This document shows, piece after piece, positions 24,255 through 34,277 of a DNA stretch of 38,013 nt. Under the pieces are notes generated by a model. That model saw nothing but the letters and a program-made list of their open reading frames with translations, was not told where the DNA came from and did no database searches. The translations under genes and the position numbers were made by a program. The stretch lies in contig JAHZAW010000049.1 in assembly GCA_019423725.1 (NCBI GenBank), forward strand, positions 15,576-53,588, read 5' to 3'. Position 1 is the stretch's first letter. Each line of letters opens with the position of its first letter. Source of the DNA: Clostridiales bacterium (GTDB taxonomy: Bacteria; Bacillota; Clostridia; Lachnospirales; Anaerotignaceae).

Positions 24255-27200
24255 TTATTTATAATATTCAACTGCTGACTTGAACATGCCAATGTCATAA
24301 TTTCCAGGTACGTTTTTATAAAGTCCCTCATTCCATCTTTCTGAATGTCCCATCTTACCGATGACCCTTCCATCAGGAGATGTGATGCCCTCAATGGCAA
24401 AGGCTGAATTATTGGGATTATATCTAATATCATCAGTAGGGTCACCGTTAAGGTCAACATACTGTGTTGCTATCTGTCCGTTTTTAGCAAGTTCCATGAT
24501 AACTTCATCAGAAGCAAGGAATCTTCCTTCACCATGGGAGATAGGTACATTATATACCTCATCTACTTTTGTTTTCATAAGCCAGGGTGATTTATTTGAC
24601 GCTATCCTTGTCCTTACTATTTTGGACTGATGTCTGCCTATGGTATTAAATGTAAGTGTAGGACAGTTTTCATCAGTATCGATTATTTTTCCATAAGGAA
24701 CAAGTCCAAGCTTGATGAGAGCCTGGAAGCCGTTGCATATACCGCACATAAGTCCGTCTCTTTCTTCGAGGAGCTTTGTAACTTCCTCCTTTATGGCACC
24801 GTTTCTGAAAAATGCAGTTATGAATTTTCCAGATCCGTCGGGTTCATCACCACCGGAAAATCCTCCGGGAATGAATATAATCTGTGACTGCTTTATCTCA
24901 TCAGCGAACTTTCTTACTGATTCTGTTATTCCCTGGGGAGTAAGGTTATTTACTACGAATATTTCTGCCTCAGCTCCTGCTCTTTCAACTGCCCTTGCTG
25001 AATCATATTCGCAGTTTGTTCCAGGAAATACGGGTATAAGCACTTTGGGCTTAGCTGCCTTTATGACAGGCATGGGATAAGATGATGCTTTATACTCAAA
25101 CTTCTGGATTTTCTTGTTTTCAGAAGGTATATTGCAGGGATATACGCTCTCAAGTTTATCCTCATAATCCTGAATAAGGTTCTTAAGAAGCACTGTGTCA
25201 CATTTATAATCGATCTCTTCTTCTGTAGTTGTATAACCAAGCTTGATTCCGATATCTGTATCATCCTTGAGCTCAAGGACAAATGCTCCATAATTATACT
25301 CAAAAATGAGGTTCTTAGGAACTATGCTTTCAAATCTAAAGCCTATCATATTTCCCATGGCCATTTTAAGTATGGCCTCAGCTGCACCGCCAAAACCAAG
25401 GGCATAGGCTGCATTTACCTTTCCTTCAGAGATAAGTGTGCTTACATCATCATATACCTTAAGAAGCGATTCAGTAACAGGGAGTCCATGCTCATCCGTA
25501 TCAGGTTTTACAAGTACGACCTTTCTTCCAGCTTCTTTAAACTCATTGGATATGATATATTTTATATCGCTTGTTGTTACAGCAAATGATATCAGTGTGG
25601 GCGGAACATGAATGTGTTCAAATGTACCACTCATTGAGTCCTTGCCGCCAATGGCAGCGATTCCAAGGTCTTTCTGTGCCTTATATGCGCCAAGAAGAGA
25701 TGCAAATGGTTTGCCCCATTTTTCGGGGTCTTCTCCAAGTCTTTCAAAGTATTCCTGGAAGCTTAAATATACATCTTTAAATTTAGCGCCACAGGCAATA
25801 AGCTTTGAAACTGACTCAACTACTGCAAGATAAGCTCCATGATAAGGGCTTCTTTCAGATATATAAGGGTTGAATCCCCAGCTCATAAGTGAGCAGGTAG
25901 TTGTTTCACCATCAAGTACAGGTATCTTCTGTACCATTGCCTGTACAGGTGTCATCTGATATTTGCCTCCAAAGGGCATTAGTACTCCACCGGCACCTAT
26001 GGTAGAATCAAATCTTTCTGAAAGTCCTCTTTTTGAACAAATATTGAGGTTTTTTGCGAGGGATTGATATATCTCAGGGAATGCCCCTGCTGTATCCTTT
26101 TCCCATTCAACGGGAGCTGTATTTTTAACTGTTGTATGTTTTTCAGCTCCGTTTGTATCAAGAAATTCTCTTGATATATTTACAATATTTTTTCCGTTCC
26201 ACTTGATTATAAGTCTGGGATTTTCCTTCACTTCAGCCACGACTGAAGCCTCAAGGTTTTCAGATTCAGCAAGGGAAAGGAATTTTTCTACATCTTCTTT
26301 AGCTACTACAACAGCCATTCTTTCCTGAGACTCACTTATGGCAAGTTCAGTACCGTCAAGGCCTTCGTATTTTTTAAGGACAGCATTGAGGTTTATTTCA
26401 AGGCCGTCAGCAAGTTCTCCAATGGCAACGGATACGCCGCCGGCACCAAAGTCATTGCAGCGTTTGATCATACGTGCTGCGTCAGGATTTCTGAAAAGTC
26501 TCTGAAGTTTTCTTTCCTCAGGAGCATTTCCCTTCTGTACCTCTGCTCCGCAGCTTTCAAGGGAATTTACATCATGTGCCTTTGATGATCCTGTGGCTCC
26601 GCCACAGCCATCACGGCCTGTCCTTCCTCCTAAAAGAATAACTATATCACTGTCTACAGGTCTTTCCCTTCTTACGTTCTCAATGGGAGCTGCAGCTATA
26701 ACAGCTCCAACTTCCATCCTCTTAGCCACATATCCAGGATGGTATATCTCATCAACAATACCAGTTGCAAGACCTATCTGGTTTCCATATGAGGAATATC
26801 CAGCAGCAGCCGTTGTAACGATCTTACGCTGAGGGAGCTTTCCTTCTATGGTTTCATTGACAGGTTTAAGGGGATCTCCTGCACCAGTGAGCCTCATGGC
26901 ACCATAAACATATGAACGGCCTGAAAGAGGGTCTCTTATGGCGCCTCCGATACATGTTGCAGCTCCACCAAAGGGCTCTATTTCAGTAGGATGGTTATGG
27001 GTCTCATTCTTGAACATAAGCAGCCATTTTTCTGTTTTGCCGTCAACATTAACGTCCATCTTTATGGAGCATGCATTTATCTCCTCGGATTTATCCAGTT
27101 TATCAAGTTTTCCTTCTTTTCCAAGGACCTTAACAGCCACTGTGGCTATATCCATAAGACATACAGGCTTTTTATCGCCTATGGCCTCTCTGTCTGACAT

Positions 27201-27944
27201 ATATTCATCATAGGCAGCCTTTACCAGCTGATCCTCGAATTCGACACTGTCTATGGTCGTAAGGAATGTTGTATGTCTGCAGTGGTCTGACCAGTATGTA
27301 TCTATTACCTTTATTTCAGTTATTGTAGGATTTCTTTTTTCTCCCTTAAAATAATCCTGTACAAAAGCTATATCTCCAAAGTCCATGGCAAGACCATTAT
27401 CAGCTATGAACTTTTTAAGTCCATCCTCATCAAGATCATTGAACCCATCAAGTACAGCTACTTCTGTGGGAATATCATATTTTATGGCAAGGGTATCGGG
27501 CTTTTCAATGGCTGCCTCCCTGGCTTCCACGGGGTTGATGACATATTTCTTTATTTTTTCGATATCATCCTTACTGATGTCTCCATAAAGAGCATATATC
27601 TTCATGGTCTTTATGAGAGGCTTTTCCTTCTGGGATATTATCTGTATGCACTGGGCAGCTGAATCAGCCCTTTGATCGAATTGTCCGGGAAGATATTCGA
27701 CAGCAAAAACTACAGCATTGCCAAAGTCCATATTTTCATAGATATTATCAAGCTGAGGTTCGGAAAATACAGTTTTTTTGCAGTAATCAAAAAGCTCAGC
27801 GTCAATATTTTCCGCATCATAACAGTTGACTACTCTGACATCATCTATAGAACTGATGCCAAGAAAGGTCTTTATATCACTTAAAAGAGATTTTGCCTCA
27901 TTGGCAAGCTCTTTTTTCTTCTCCACATATATTCTGTATACCAT
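24255..27944 (-). CDS. purL: Phosphoribosylformylglycinamidine synthase, single-chain
   Basis: The 1229-residue enzyme makes FGAM from FGAR, ATP and glutamine, the fourth step to IMP. Unlike Bacillus, which uses PurS, PurQ and PurL, all parts are fused. Residues about 1-150 are PurS-like, then the two AIRS-like halves (IKVIDTYWSDHCRHTTF; MFKNETHNHPTEIEPFGGAATCIGG), and a glutaminase domain at the end: FIPGGFSGGDE, GICNGFQALIKLG with nucleophile Cys near 1070, and the GHSER His near 1200. It is the last gene of the operon, 9 bases after purD. Start ATG with GAGG. Confidence 0.97.
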   Translation of the reverse strand: MVYRIYVEKKKELANEAKSLLSDIKTFLGISSIDDVRVVNCYDAENIDAELFDYCKKTVFSEPQLDNIYENMDFGNAVVFAVEYLPGQFDQRADSAAQCIQIISQKEKPLIKTMKIYALYGDISKDDIEKIKKYVINPVEAREAAIEKPDTLAIKYDIPTEVAVLDGFNDLDEDGLKKFIADNGLAMDFGDIAFVQDYFKGEKRNPTITEIKVIDTYWSDHCRHTTFLTTIDSVEFEDQLVKAAYDEYMSDREAIGDKKPVCLMDIATVAVKVLGKEGKLDKLDKSEEINACSIKMDVNVDGKTEKWLLMFKNETHNHPTEIEPFGGAATCIGGAIRDPLSGRSYVYGAMRLTGAGDPLKPVNETIEGKLPQRKIVTTAAAGYSSYGNQIGLATGIVDEIYHPGYVAKRMEVGAVIAAAPIENVRRERPVDSDIVILLGGRTGRDGCGGATGSSKAHDVNSLESCGAEVQKGNAPEERKLQRLFRNPDAARMIKRCNDFGAGGVSVAIGELADGLEINLNAVLKKYEGLDGTELAISESQERMAVVVAKEDVEKFLSLAESENLEASVVAEVKENPRLIIKWNGKNIVNISREFLDTNGAEKHTTVKNTAPVEWEKDTAGAFPEIYQSLAKNLNICSKRGLSERFDSTIGAGGVLMPFGGKYQMTPVQAMVQKIPVLDGETTTCSLMSWGFNPYISERSPYHGAYLAVVESVSKLIACGAKFKDVYLSFQEYFERLGEDPEKWGKPFASLLGAYKAQKDLGIAAIGGKDSMSGTFEHIHVPPTLISFAVTTSDIKYIISNEFKEAGRKVVLVKPDTDEHGLPVTESLLKVYDDVSTLISEGKVNAAYALGFGGAAEAILKMAMGNMIGFRFESIVPKNLIFEYNYGAFVLELKDDTDIGIKLGYTTTEEEIDYKCDTVLLKNLIQDYEDKLESVYPCNIPSENKKIQKFEYKASSYPMPVIKAAKPKVLIPVFPGTNCEYDSARAVERAGAEAEIFVVNNLTPQGITESVRKFADEIKQSQIIFIPGGFSGGDEPDGSGKFITAFFRNGAIKEEVTKLLEERDGLMCGICNGFQALIKLGLVPYGKIIDTDENCPTLTFNTIGRHQSKIVRTRIASNKSPWLMKTKVDEVYNVPISHGEGRFLASDEVIMELAKNGQIATQYVDLNGDPTDDIRYNPNNSAFAIEGITSPDGRVIGKMGHSERWNEGLYKNVPGNYDIGMFKSAVEYYK

Positions 27945-27953
27945 AGCGAATCC

Positions 27954-29219
27954 TCACTTTCTCATAAGTGCACGTCTGCCTATGTCTTTTCTGCAAAAAC
28001 CATTATCAAACTTAACTCTGTCCGTAAGAGCATAAGCCTTGTCAATGGCTTCTTTAAGAGTATCACCAGTTGCGGTAACACCAAGGACACGTCCTCCTGA
28101 TGAAAGGAGCTTATCTCCGTCTTTTTTGGCTCCCGCAACATATATGACCTCATCTTCCTTTGTTTCAGGAAGCACTATTTCATATCCGCTCTCATATTTT
28201 ACCGGGTATCCCTTTGAAGCAAGGATAACACAGCAGGCACTCTTATCACTGAATTTAACTTCAGTCTCAGCAAGTTTACCATTTGTCACTGCCTGCATTA
28301 TCGTAAGAAGGTCACTTTCAAGGAGAGGAAGGACTACCTGGGTCTCAGGGTCACCGAAACGGCAGTTATATTCTATTACCTTGGGACCGTCCTCTGTTAT
28401 CATAAGTCCAAAATAGAGACATCCTTTGAATGTCCTGCCCTCAGCATTCATGGCCTTGATTGTAGGGATAAATATTTTTTCCATGCATTCATCGGCTACT
28501 TCCTTTGTATAGTAAGGATTTGGAGCGACTGTTCCCATTCCTCCGGTATTAAGTCCCTCATCATTATCAAGGGCACGTTTATGATCCATGGATGATATCA
28601 TGGGAACGACCACATTTCCATCGGTAAATGAAAGTACCGATACTTCGGGACCTGTTAAAAATTCCTCAATAACTATCCTTGTTCCGCTTTTGCCAAATAC
28701 CATATCTTCCATCATGGAATGAACGGCAGCAAATGCTTCATCCTTATTCTGGGCGATTATTACTCCCTTACCAAGGGCAAGTCCATCTGCCTTTATTACT
28801 GTGGGATATTTACAGTCCTCAAGATATTTCATAGCATCCTCAGCGTTGTCAAAAACTTCATAGGCTGCTGTAGGTATGCCATATTTCTTCATAAGATTTT
28901 TTGAGAATATCTTACTGCCTTCGATAATGGCAGCCTTAGCCTCAGGTCCAAAACAGGGTATGCCTGCTGCCTGAAGGCTGTCTACAGCTCCCAGAACAAG
29001 GGGATCATCAGGGGCAACAATGGCATAATCTATTTTATTTTCCTTTGCGAATTCGGTTATTTTTTCTATATTCTTTGCTCCGATGTCAACGCAGACAGCG
29101 TCAGCTGCTATTCCGCCGTTGCCGGGAAGAGCATATATTTCGCTTACATTCTTGTTTTCTTTTATTTTTTTAATTATGGCGTGTTCTCTTCCGCCACCGC
29201 CTACAACCATTATTTTCAT
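27954..29219 (-). CDS. purD: Phosphoribosylamine-glycine ligase (GAR synthetase)
   Basis: A 421-residue ATP-grasp ligase joining glycine to phosphoribosylamine, step two of the pathway. Seen: MVVGGGGREHAII at the N-terminus, the APDDPLVLG loop, SKNLMKKYGIPTA, the ATP-grasp glycine loop KADGLALGKGVIIA, and FNCRFGDPETQ written here as YNCRFGDPETQ, with metal and phosphate ligands. Normal length. Start ATG behind GGAGGATAGG; it lies 20 bases after the AICAR transformylase gene. Confidence 0.97.
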   Translation of the reverse strand: MKIMVVGGGGREHAIIKKIKENKNVSEIYALPGNGGIAADAVCVDIGAKNIEKITEFAKENKIDYAIVAPDDPLVLGAVDSLQAAGIPCFGPEAKAAIIEGSKIFSKNLMKKYGIPTAAYEVFDNAEDAMKYLEDCKYPTVIKADGLALGKGVIIAQNKDEAFAAVHSMMEDMVFGKSGTRIVIEEFLTGPEVSVLSFTDGNVVVPMISSMDHKRALDNDEGLNTGGMGTVAPNPYYTKEVADECMEKIFIPTIKAMNAEGRTFKGCLYFGLMITEDGPKVIEYNCRFGDPETQVVLPLLESDLLTIMQAVTNGKLAETEVKFSDKSACCVILASKGYPVKYESGYEIVLPETKEDEVIYVAGAKKDGDKLLSSGGRVLGVTATGDTLKEAIDKAYALTDRVKFDNGFCRKDIGRRALMRK

Positions 29220-29239
29220 ATATCCTATCCTCCGTTATA

Positions 29240-30421
29240 TCAGTGGTGGAACAGTCTCATTCCTGTAAATGCCATGGCTATGCCGTATTTATCACAGCAG
29301 TCGATAACAATATCGTCACGCACTGAACCGCCGGGCTCTGCGATATAGTCTGTGCCGCTCTTTCTTGCTCTTTCGATATTGTCATCGAAGGGGAAGAAAG
29401 CATCACTGGCGAGGGCAACACCCCTTATTTTTCCAAGGTATTCTTTCTTTTCTTCCTTAGTAAGGGGTTCGGGTTTATATTCGAAGTATTTTTCCCAGTT
29501 TTCAAGGAGTTCGTCCCTATCATCCTCTGATATGTACTGGTCGATGACATTGTCTCTGTCAGGTCTTCCCAATGTTGATTTAAAGGGAAGTCCAAGGACT
29601 TTGTCATGCTGTCTTAAATGCCATATATCAGCTTTATTTCCAGCAAGTCTTGTACAGTGTATCCTTGACTGCTGGCCAGCACCTACTCCTATTGCCTGTC
29701 CATCAACGGCAAAGCATACTGAATTTGACTGTGTATATTTAAGTGTTATTAGTGCTACTATAAGGTCCCTTACTGCACTTTCAGGTATTTCTTTATTTTT
29801 AGTAACAACATTCTTTAAAAGTTCTCTGTCGATCTTGAAGTTGTTTCTCTTCTGTTCAAATGTAACTCCAAAAACCTGTTTTTTCTCTATTTCATCGGGA
29901 ACATAGTCAGGGTCGATCTTTATTATATTGTATGAACCCTTTCTCTTTGATTTAAGAATTTCAAGAGCTTCATCGGTATATCCGGGAGCAATGATTCCAT
30001 CAGATACCTCTCTTTTGATGATAGATGCTGTGATCTTATCGCAGACATTACTGAGGGCTATGAAATCACCAAATGATGACATTCTGTCTGTACCTCTGGC
30101 TCTGGCATATGCGCAGGCAAGGGGTGAATCGTCAAGGCCTTCAATATCGTCTACAAAGCAGGCTTTTTTGAGCTTATCGCTCATTTTGATTCCAACTGCA
30201 GCGGATGTGGGACTGACATGCTTGAAAGATGCAGCAGCGCATACTCCAAGAGCTTCCTTTATCTCCTTTACCAGCTGCCAGCTGTTGAACGCATCAAGAA
30301 AGTTGATATAACCGGGTTTGCCGTTCAATATCTCTATGGGAAGGTCTTTTCCGCCTTCCATATATATTCTTGAAGGTTTCTGATTTGGATTGCATCCATA
30401 TTTAAGCTCAAATTCTTTCAT
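29240..30421 (-). CDS. purH: AICAR transformylase, free-standing (PurH transformylase domain only)
   Basis: A 393-residue protein holding only the formyltransferase half of PurH; it transfers a formyl group from 10-formyl-THF to AICAR. Seen: ELKYGCNPNQKPSRIY, ILNGKPGYINFLDAFNSWQLV and SFKHVSPTSAAVG with the catalytic Lys67-His68 pair, then CTRLAGNKADIWHLRQH and AEPGGSVRDD near the end. The N-terminal IMP cyclohydrolase domain of the common 510-residue PurH is absent; its job is taken by the neighbouring purO-like gene. Start ATG with AAGGAG, 25 bases after that gene. Confidence 0.93.
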   Translation of the reverse strand: MKEFELKYGCNPNQKPSRIYMEGGKDLPIEILNGKPGYINFLDAFNSWQLVKEIKEALGVCAAASFKHVSPTSAAVGIKMSDKLKKACFVDDIEGLDDSPLACAYARARGTDRMSSFGDFIALSNVCDKITASIIKREVSDGIIAPGYTDEALEILKSKRKGSYNIIKIDPDYVPDEIEKKQVFGVTFEQKRNNFKIDRELLKNVVTKNKEIPESAVRDLIVALITLKYTQSNSVCFAVDGQAIGVGAGQQSRIHCTRLAGNKADIWHLRQHDKVLGLPFKSTLGRPDRDNVIDQYISEDDRDELLENWEKYFEYKPEPLTKEEKKEYLGKIRGVALASDAFFPFDDNIERARKSGTDYIAEPGGSVRDDIVIDCCDKYGIAMAFTGMRLFHH

Positions 30422-30446
30422 AATCGTTCTCCTTTTTTATGACACA

Positions 30447-31169
30447 TTACATAAGGTTTTTATTATACATTACGCTCTGAACAGCTCCATCGCCCAGATC
30501 TATATATCTGACATAAAGTGAGATTTTATTATCATCATTGAGATTATTCCATAAGTTTTCAGCAAACTCATCTATATCATTTGGTACCTCCACCCTTTCA
30601 GGCTCGCCCTGGAATGTGGGGATGGGGTTACCGTTACATTCATAGGTATGGATAAAATGGCCAAGGCCTTTCATAGGTTTATAATCAAATGTATATCTGG
30701 CACATTCAGTTCCATCAGCGTCCAAAGACTTGAGTATGCTCATGGAATATTTAAAGTCTCCTCCATCAAAGGTCAGCATACCGCTTATCCTTGGTGTATA
30801 GTTTGGAGCATCAGGCTCAAACTGCCTTGTTTCAAGAGCTTCTTTAAATGTTTTTCCCTCTTTGACATAATCATAAATCGTGTCGGTCTGGTCGCCGTTT
30901 GTAACGATGAGTTTATTATCGATCACTCTTATGGGATGGTATATTATAAGGCTGGGGTCCTCGACTTTAGACTCATCAAAGGGATATATTGTTATATCTT
31001 CGTCCTCTTCCTTAAATATACGGTTCCTGCTGTTTTCGCTTCTTCCCATTATAAAATAAGCTACGGCAGCCTTTGTACCATCGGAAGTCTTTCCGATGAC
31101 TATTCCTCTGCCAACATATTCATTGTCTTTTATAAGTTCGCCAATATTATTTATCTTATAAATGTCCAT
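30447..31169 (-). CDS. purO: IMP cyclohydrolase, archaeal PurO type
   Basis: A 240-residue protein of the PurO family (first known from methanogens, Ntn-hydrolase-like fold), which closes FAICAR to IMP, the last step. The N-terminus has YVGRGIVIGKTSDGTKAAVAYFIMGRSENSRNRIF, the family hallmark, followed by YHPIRVIDNKLIVTNGDQT and TPRISGML. It is unrelated to the cyclohydrolase domain of bacterial PurH, and fills the gap left by the free-standing transformylase. Its start overlaps the end of purN by 14 bases, with AAAGGAG inside purN, so translation is coupled. Confidence 0.9.
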   Translation of the reverse strand: MDIYKINNIGELIKDNEYVGRGIVIGKTSDGTKAAVAYFIMGRSENSRNRIFKEEDEDITIYPFDESKVEDPSLIIYHPIRVIDNKLIVTNGDQTDTIYDYVKEGKTFKEALETRQFEPDAPNYTPRISGMLTFDGGDFKYSMSILKSLDADGTECARYTFDYKPMKGLGHFIHTYECNGNPIPTFQGEPERVEVPNDIDEFAENLWNNLNDDNKISLYVRYIDLGDGAVQSVMYNKNLM

Positions 31170-31782
31170 AGCTTTCTCCTTTTTCAGCTATTTCCCCGGC
31201 AACTTTTTCAGCCGCAGCGGGAAGCAGTATCCATTCTGCCTGTTCCATTACCCTTTTCTGTAATATTTCAGGCGTGTCTCCATCTTCAATATAAACAGCC
31301 TTCTGGCTTATTATCCTGCCGCCATCAGGTATCTCATTAACAAAATGAACTGTTGCGCCGGTGACTTTTACCCCATAGGCCAAAGCCTTTTCATGCACAT
31401 GAAGCCCATAACAGCCCTTGCCGCAGAATGATGGTATAAGCGAAGGATGGATATTGATTATCCTTTCCGGCCATTTTGATGTGAAATCAGCACTTAATAT
31501 GCACATAAATCCCGCAAGGATTATCATTTCGATTTTGTTTTCCTCAAGGATATTTGATATCTCCTGCTCAAATTCCTTCTGGCAGCCCTTTTTCTTTACA
31601 ACTACAGCGGTTTTGATACCGTTGTTTTCTGCTCTTTCAAGGGCATAGGCCTCAGGATTGTCTGAGATTACAAGAACTATTTTTCCGCTTTTTATTATCC
31701 CTGTTTTTTCGGCATTTATAAGTGCCTGAAGGTTCGTTCCTCCTCCGGAGACAAAGACAGCTATTTTAGTTTTTTTATCCAT
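31156..31782 (-). CDS. purN: Phosphoribosylglycinamide formyltransferase (folate-dependent)
   Basis: A 208-residue GAR transformylase, step three, using 10-formyl-THF. Seen: FVSGGGTNLQALI at the phosphate loop, AGFMCILSADF, NIHPSLIPSFCGKGCYGLHVHEKALAYGVKVTGATVHFVNE with the catalytic Asn and His, and PDGGRIISQ with the catalytic Asp. Start ATG with GGAGG; it lies 12 bases after purM and overlaps purO. Confidence 0.96.
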   Translation of the reverse strand: MDKKTKIAVFVSGGGTNLQALINAEKTGIIKSGKIVLVISDNPEAYALERAENNGIKTAVVVKKKGCQKEFEQEISNILEENKIEMIILAGFMCILSADFTSKWPERIINIHPSLIPSFCGKGCYGLHVHEKALAYGVKVTGATVHFVNEIPDGGRIISQKAVYIEDGDTPEILQKRVMEQAEWILLPAAAEKVAGEIAEKGESYGHL

Positions 31783-31794
31783 TTTCTGCCTCCG

Positions 31795-32823
31795 TTAAGC
31801 GATTATAACACCTTCATCACTCTTAACAACTTCGCCTATAACATAAGCATCTTCGCCATTAGCCTTAAGTATTTCAAGGGCTTTATCCCTGTCGGCGCTG
31901 TTTACGATAATGCTCATGCCAACACCCATATTGAATGTATTGAACATATCTCTTTCAGGGATATTTCCTGTCTTAGCTATAAGGTCAAATATGGGAAGTA
32001 TCTTAAGGGCTGACTTATCGATCTTAGCGCTGTAGCCCTTAGGTATGCTTCTGGGAATATTCTCATAGAATCCGCCACCAGTTATATGGGAAACAGCCTT
32101 TATCGTTACCTGCTCTGAAAGGGCAAGCACAGGCTTAACATATATCTTTGTGGGTGTAAGGAGAACTTCTCCAAGGGATCTTCCTCCAAGCTCTTCAACG
32201 GGAGCTTTAATATCTTTGTTTTCTATATCAAAAACCTTTCTGACAAGAGAAAATCCGTTTGAGTGAACTCCACTGGAAGGAAGTCCGATTATAATATCGC
32301 CCTCTGTTACAGTGCTGTTATCAAATACCTTTTTCTTATCAACTACACCAACGGAAAATCCAGCCAGGTCATATTCATCTATGCCATAAAAACCGGGCAT
32401 TTCAGCTGTTTCTCCGCCAATAAGCGCTGCCCCTGACTGTACACAGCCTTCAGCTACGCCCTTAACGATCTCAGCGATCTTTTCAGGCACGTTTTTTCCG
32501 CAGGCAATGTAGTCAAGGAAGAATAAGGGCTTTGCTCCGCAGCAGATGATGTCATTGACGCACATGGCAACACAGTCGATGCCGATGGTATCGTGCTTGT
32601 CCATAATAAATGCAAGCTTAAGCTTTGTTCCCACACCGTCTGTACCGCTTACAAGAACAGGTCTTTCCATTCCTGTTATGTCCAGCTCAAAAAGTCCGCC
32701 AAATCCACCGATATCAGATGCCGCACCTGCTGTGATAGTTCTTGCTATATGCTGTTTCATAAGTTCTACAGCCTTGTAGCCGGCTGTGATGTCAACACCA
32801 GCTGCCTTATAGCTCTCACTCAT
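31795..32823 (-). CDS. purM: AIR synthetase (phosphoribosylformylglycinamidine cyclo-ligase)
   Basis: A 342-residue enzyme closing FGAM to AIR with ATP, step five. Seen: YKAAGVDITAGYKAVELMK, DIGGFGGLFEL, LVSGTDGVGTKLKLAF, IGIDCVAMCVNDI and ALIGGETAEMPGFY, all family hallmarks. ATG at 32823 is chosen because it gives the usual MxxxYK start; an ATG at 32832 is equally open. Both starts lie inside the end of purF, so the two are translationally coupled. Confidence 0.96.
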   Translation of the reverse strand: MSESYKAAGVDITAGYKAVELMKQHIARTITAGAASDIGGFGGLFELDITGMERPVLVSGTDGVGTKLKLAFIMDKHDTIGIDCVAMCVNDIICCGAKPLFFLDYIACGKNVPEKIAEIVKGVAEGCVQSGAALIGGETAEMPGFYGIDEYDLAGFSVGVVDKKKVFDNSTVTEGDIIIGLPSSGVHSNGFSLVRKVFDIENKDIKAPVEELGGRSLGEVLLTPTKIYVKPVLALSEQVTIKAVSHITGGGFYENIPRSIPKGYSAKIDKSALKILPIFDLIAKTGNIPERDMFNTFNMGVGMSIIVNSADRDKALEILKANGEDAYVIGEVVKSDEGVIIA

Positions 32824-34273
32824 GCTCTTCATTTTCTCTCGCCTTCTTTCCCTCTGTTATTTTCTGTTCAAATCTGCTCTTAGACGCTGTCTTGGGCACT
32901 TCTGTGGGATACTTGCCGTCAAAGCAGGCTGCACAGAATCCGCCGCAGTGGCTTCCACCCGCAAGCAGGCTCACATATTCAGTGTTAAGGTAACCAAGAC
33001 TGTCAACACCTATGATCTCCGCTATTTCTTCAACTGTATGATGATTTGCGATAAGGTTTTCCCTTGAATCTATGTCCGTTCCATAGTAGCAGGGATTGGT
33101 AAAAGGAGGAGCTGAAACTCTCATATGTACTTCCTTTGCTCCAGCGTTTCTTAAAAGCTGAACTATCCTTTTACTTGTTGTTCCCCTTACGATGGAATCA
33201 TCGATAAGTACTACTCTCTTTCCCTTAACTGTTTCAGAAACAGGATTGAGTTTTATTTTTACTTTATCTTCTCTTGATTTCTGACCGGCAGCTATGAATG
33301 TTCTGCCGATATATTTATTCTTTATAAAGCCTATTCCATAGGGTATTCCTGACTGCCTTGAATATCCTATGGCCGCATCTATTCCTGAATCAGGTACGCC
33401 GATTACTATATCTGCCTGTACAGGATGCTCAAGGGCAAGGAATGTGCCCGCTCTGAGCCTTGCGTTATGAACTGAATGTCCATCGATGACTGAGTCAGGA
33501 CGTGCGAAATAAATATATTCAAATACACACATAGAAGGTTCAGCCTTTCCGCAGTGGTCTTCTATGGTGCGTACTCCGTCTTTATCAAATACAACTATCT
33601 CGCCGGGTTTAAGGTCCCTTATGAGTGTAGCTCCTACGGCGTCAAGGGCGCAGCTTTCGCTGGCTACCACATATTTGCCGTCATCTGTAATACCATAACA
33701 GAGGGGTCTGAAACCTCTTTCATCTCTTGCAGCGATAAGCTTTGAGGGTGACATGATAACAAGAGAATAAGCACCCTTTATCTTATACATAGCCCTGTTT
33801 ACCGCTTCTTCAATTGATGAACAGTTTATTCTTTCTCTTATGATTATGTATGAAATTACTTCTGTGTCGCTGGTCGTATGGAAAATGGAACCGTTCATCT
33901 CAAGTTCTTCTCTAAGTTCCATTGAATTTACAAGGTTTCCATTGTGTGCAAGGGCCATTCTGCCTTTGATATGGTTTACGACTATGGGCTGAGCATTGGC
34001 TCTGTCATTGCTTCCTGTTGTGCCATATCTTACATGTCCAACGGCCATATTTCCCTGGCCAAGTTTTTCAATGACCGGCTTTGTAAATACATCGTTTACA
34101 AGGCCGATATCCTTATGTGAACTGAACAGTCCGTCATCATTTATTACGATACCACAGCTTTCCTGTCCCCTATGCTGAAGGGCAAACAGTCCGTAATATG
34201 TCATTGGTGCAAGGTCGCATGTCTCATTTGCGAAAATTCCAAATACACCACATTCTTCTCTTAATGAACTCAT
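32816..34273 (-). CDS. purF: Amidophosphoribosyltransferase, iron-sulfur type
   Basis: The 485-residue committed enzyme, making phosphoribosylamine from PRPP and glutamine. A seven-residue propeptide (MSSLREE) precedes Cys8 of CGVFGI, which becomes the N-terminal nucleophile. The PRPP loop is VVLIDDSIVRGTTSKRIV. Cys in MCVFEYIYFARPDS, in NPCYYGTD and the pair FCAACF (447 and 450) match the four ligands of the Bacillus-type 4Fe-4S cluster, so the enzyme should be oxygen-labile. Start ATG shortly after the purC stop, with GGGGGAA as ribosome binding site. Confidence 0.97.
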   Translation of the reverse strand: MSSLREECGVFGIFANETCDLAPMTYYGLFALQHRGQESCGIVINDDGLFSSHKDIGLVNDVFTKPVIEKLGQGNMAVGHVRYGTTGSNDRANAQPIVVNHIKGRMALAHNGNLVNSMELREELEMNGSIFHTTSDTEVISYIIIRERINCSSIEEAVNRAMYKIKGAYSLVIMSPSKLIAARDERGFRPLCYGITDDGKYVVASESCALDAVGATLIRDLKPGEIVVFDKDGVRTIEDHCGKAEPSMCVFEYIYFARPDSVIDGHSVHNARLRAGTFLALEHPVQADIVIGVPDSGIDAAIGYSRQSGIPYGIGFIKNKYIGRTFIAAGQKSREDKVKIKLNPVSETVKGKRVVLIDDSIVRGTTSKRIVQLLRNAGAKEVHMRVSAPPFTNPCYYGTDIDSRENLIANHHTVEEIAEIIGVDSLGYLNTEYVSLLAGGSHCGGFCAACFDGKYPTEVPKTASKSRFEQKITEGKKARENEEHE

Positions 34274-34277
34274 CTGA

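Noticed and set aside
29352..29906. A 184-codon open frame opposite the AICAR transformylase
   Set aside because: Mirror frame of a strongly conserved gene, with no start signals and no recognisable motifs.
30648..31340. A 230-codon open frame opposite purO and purN
   Set aside because: It spans two well-supported coupled genes on the other strand and shows no protein family features.
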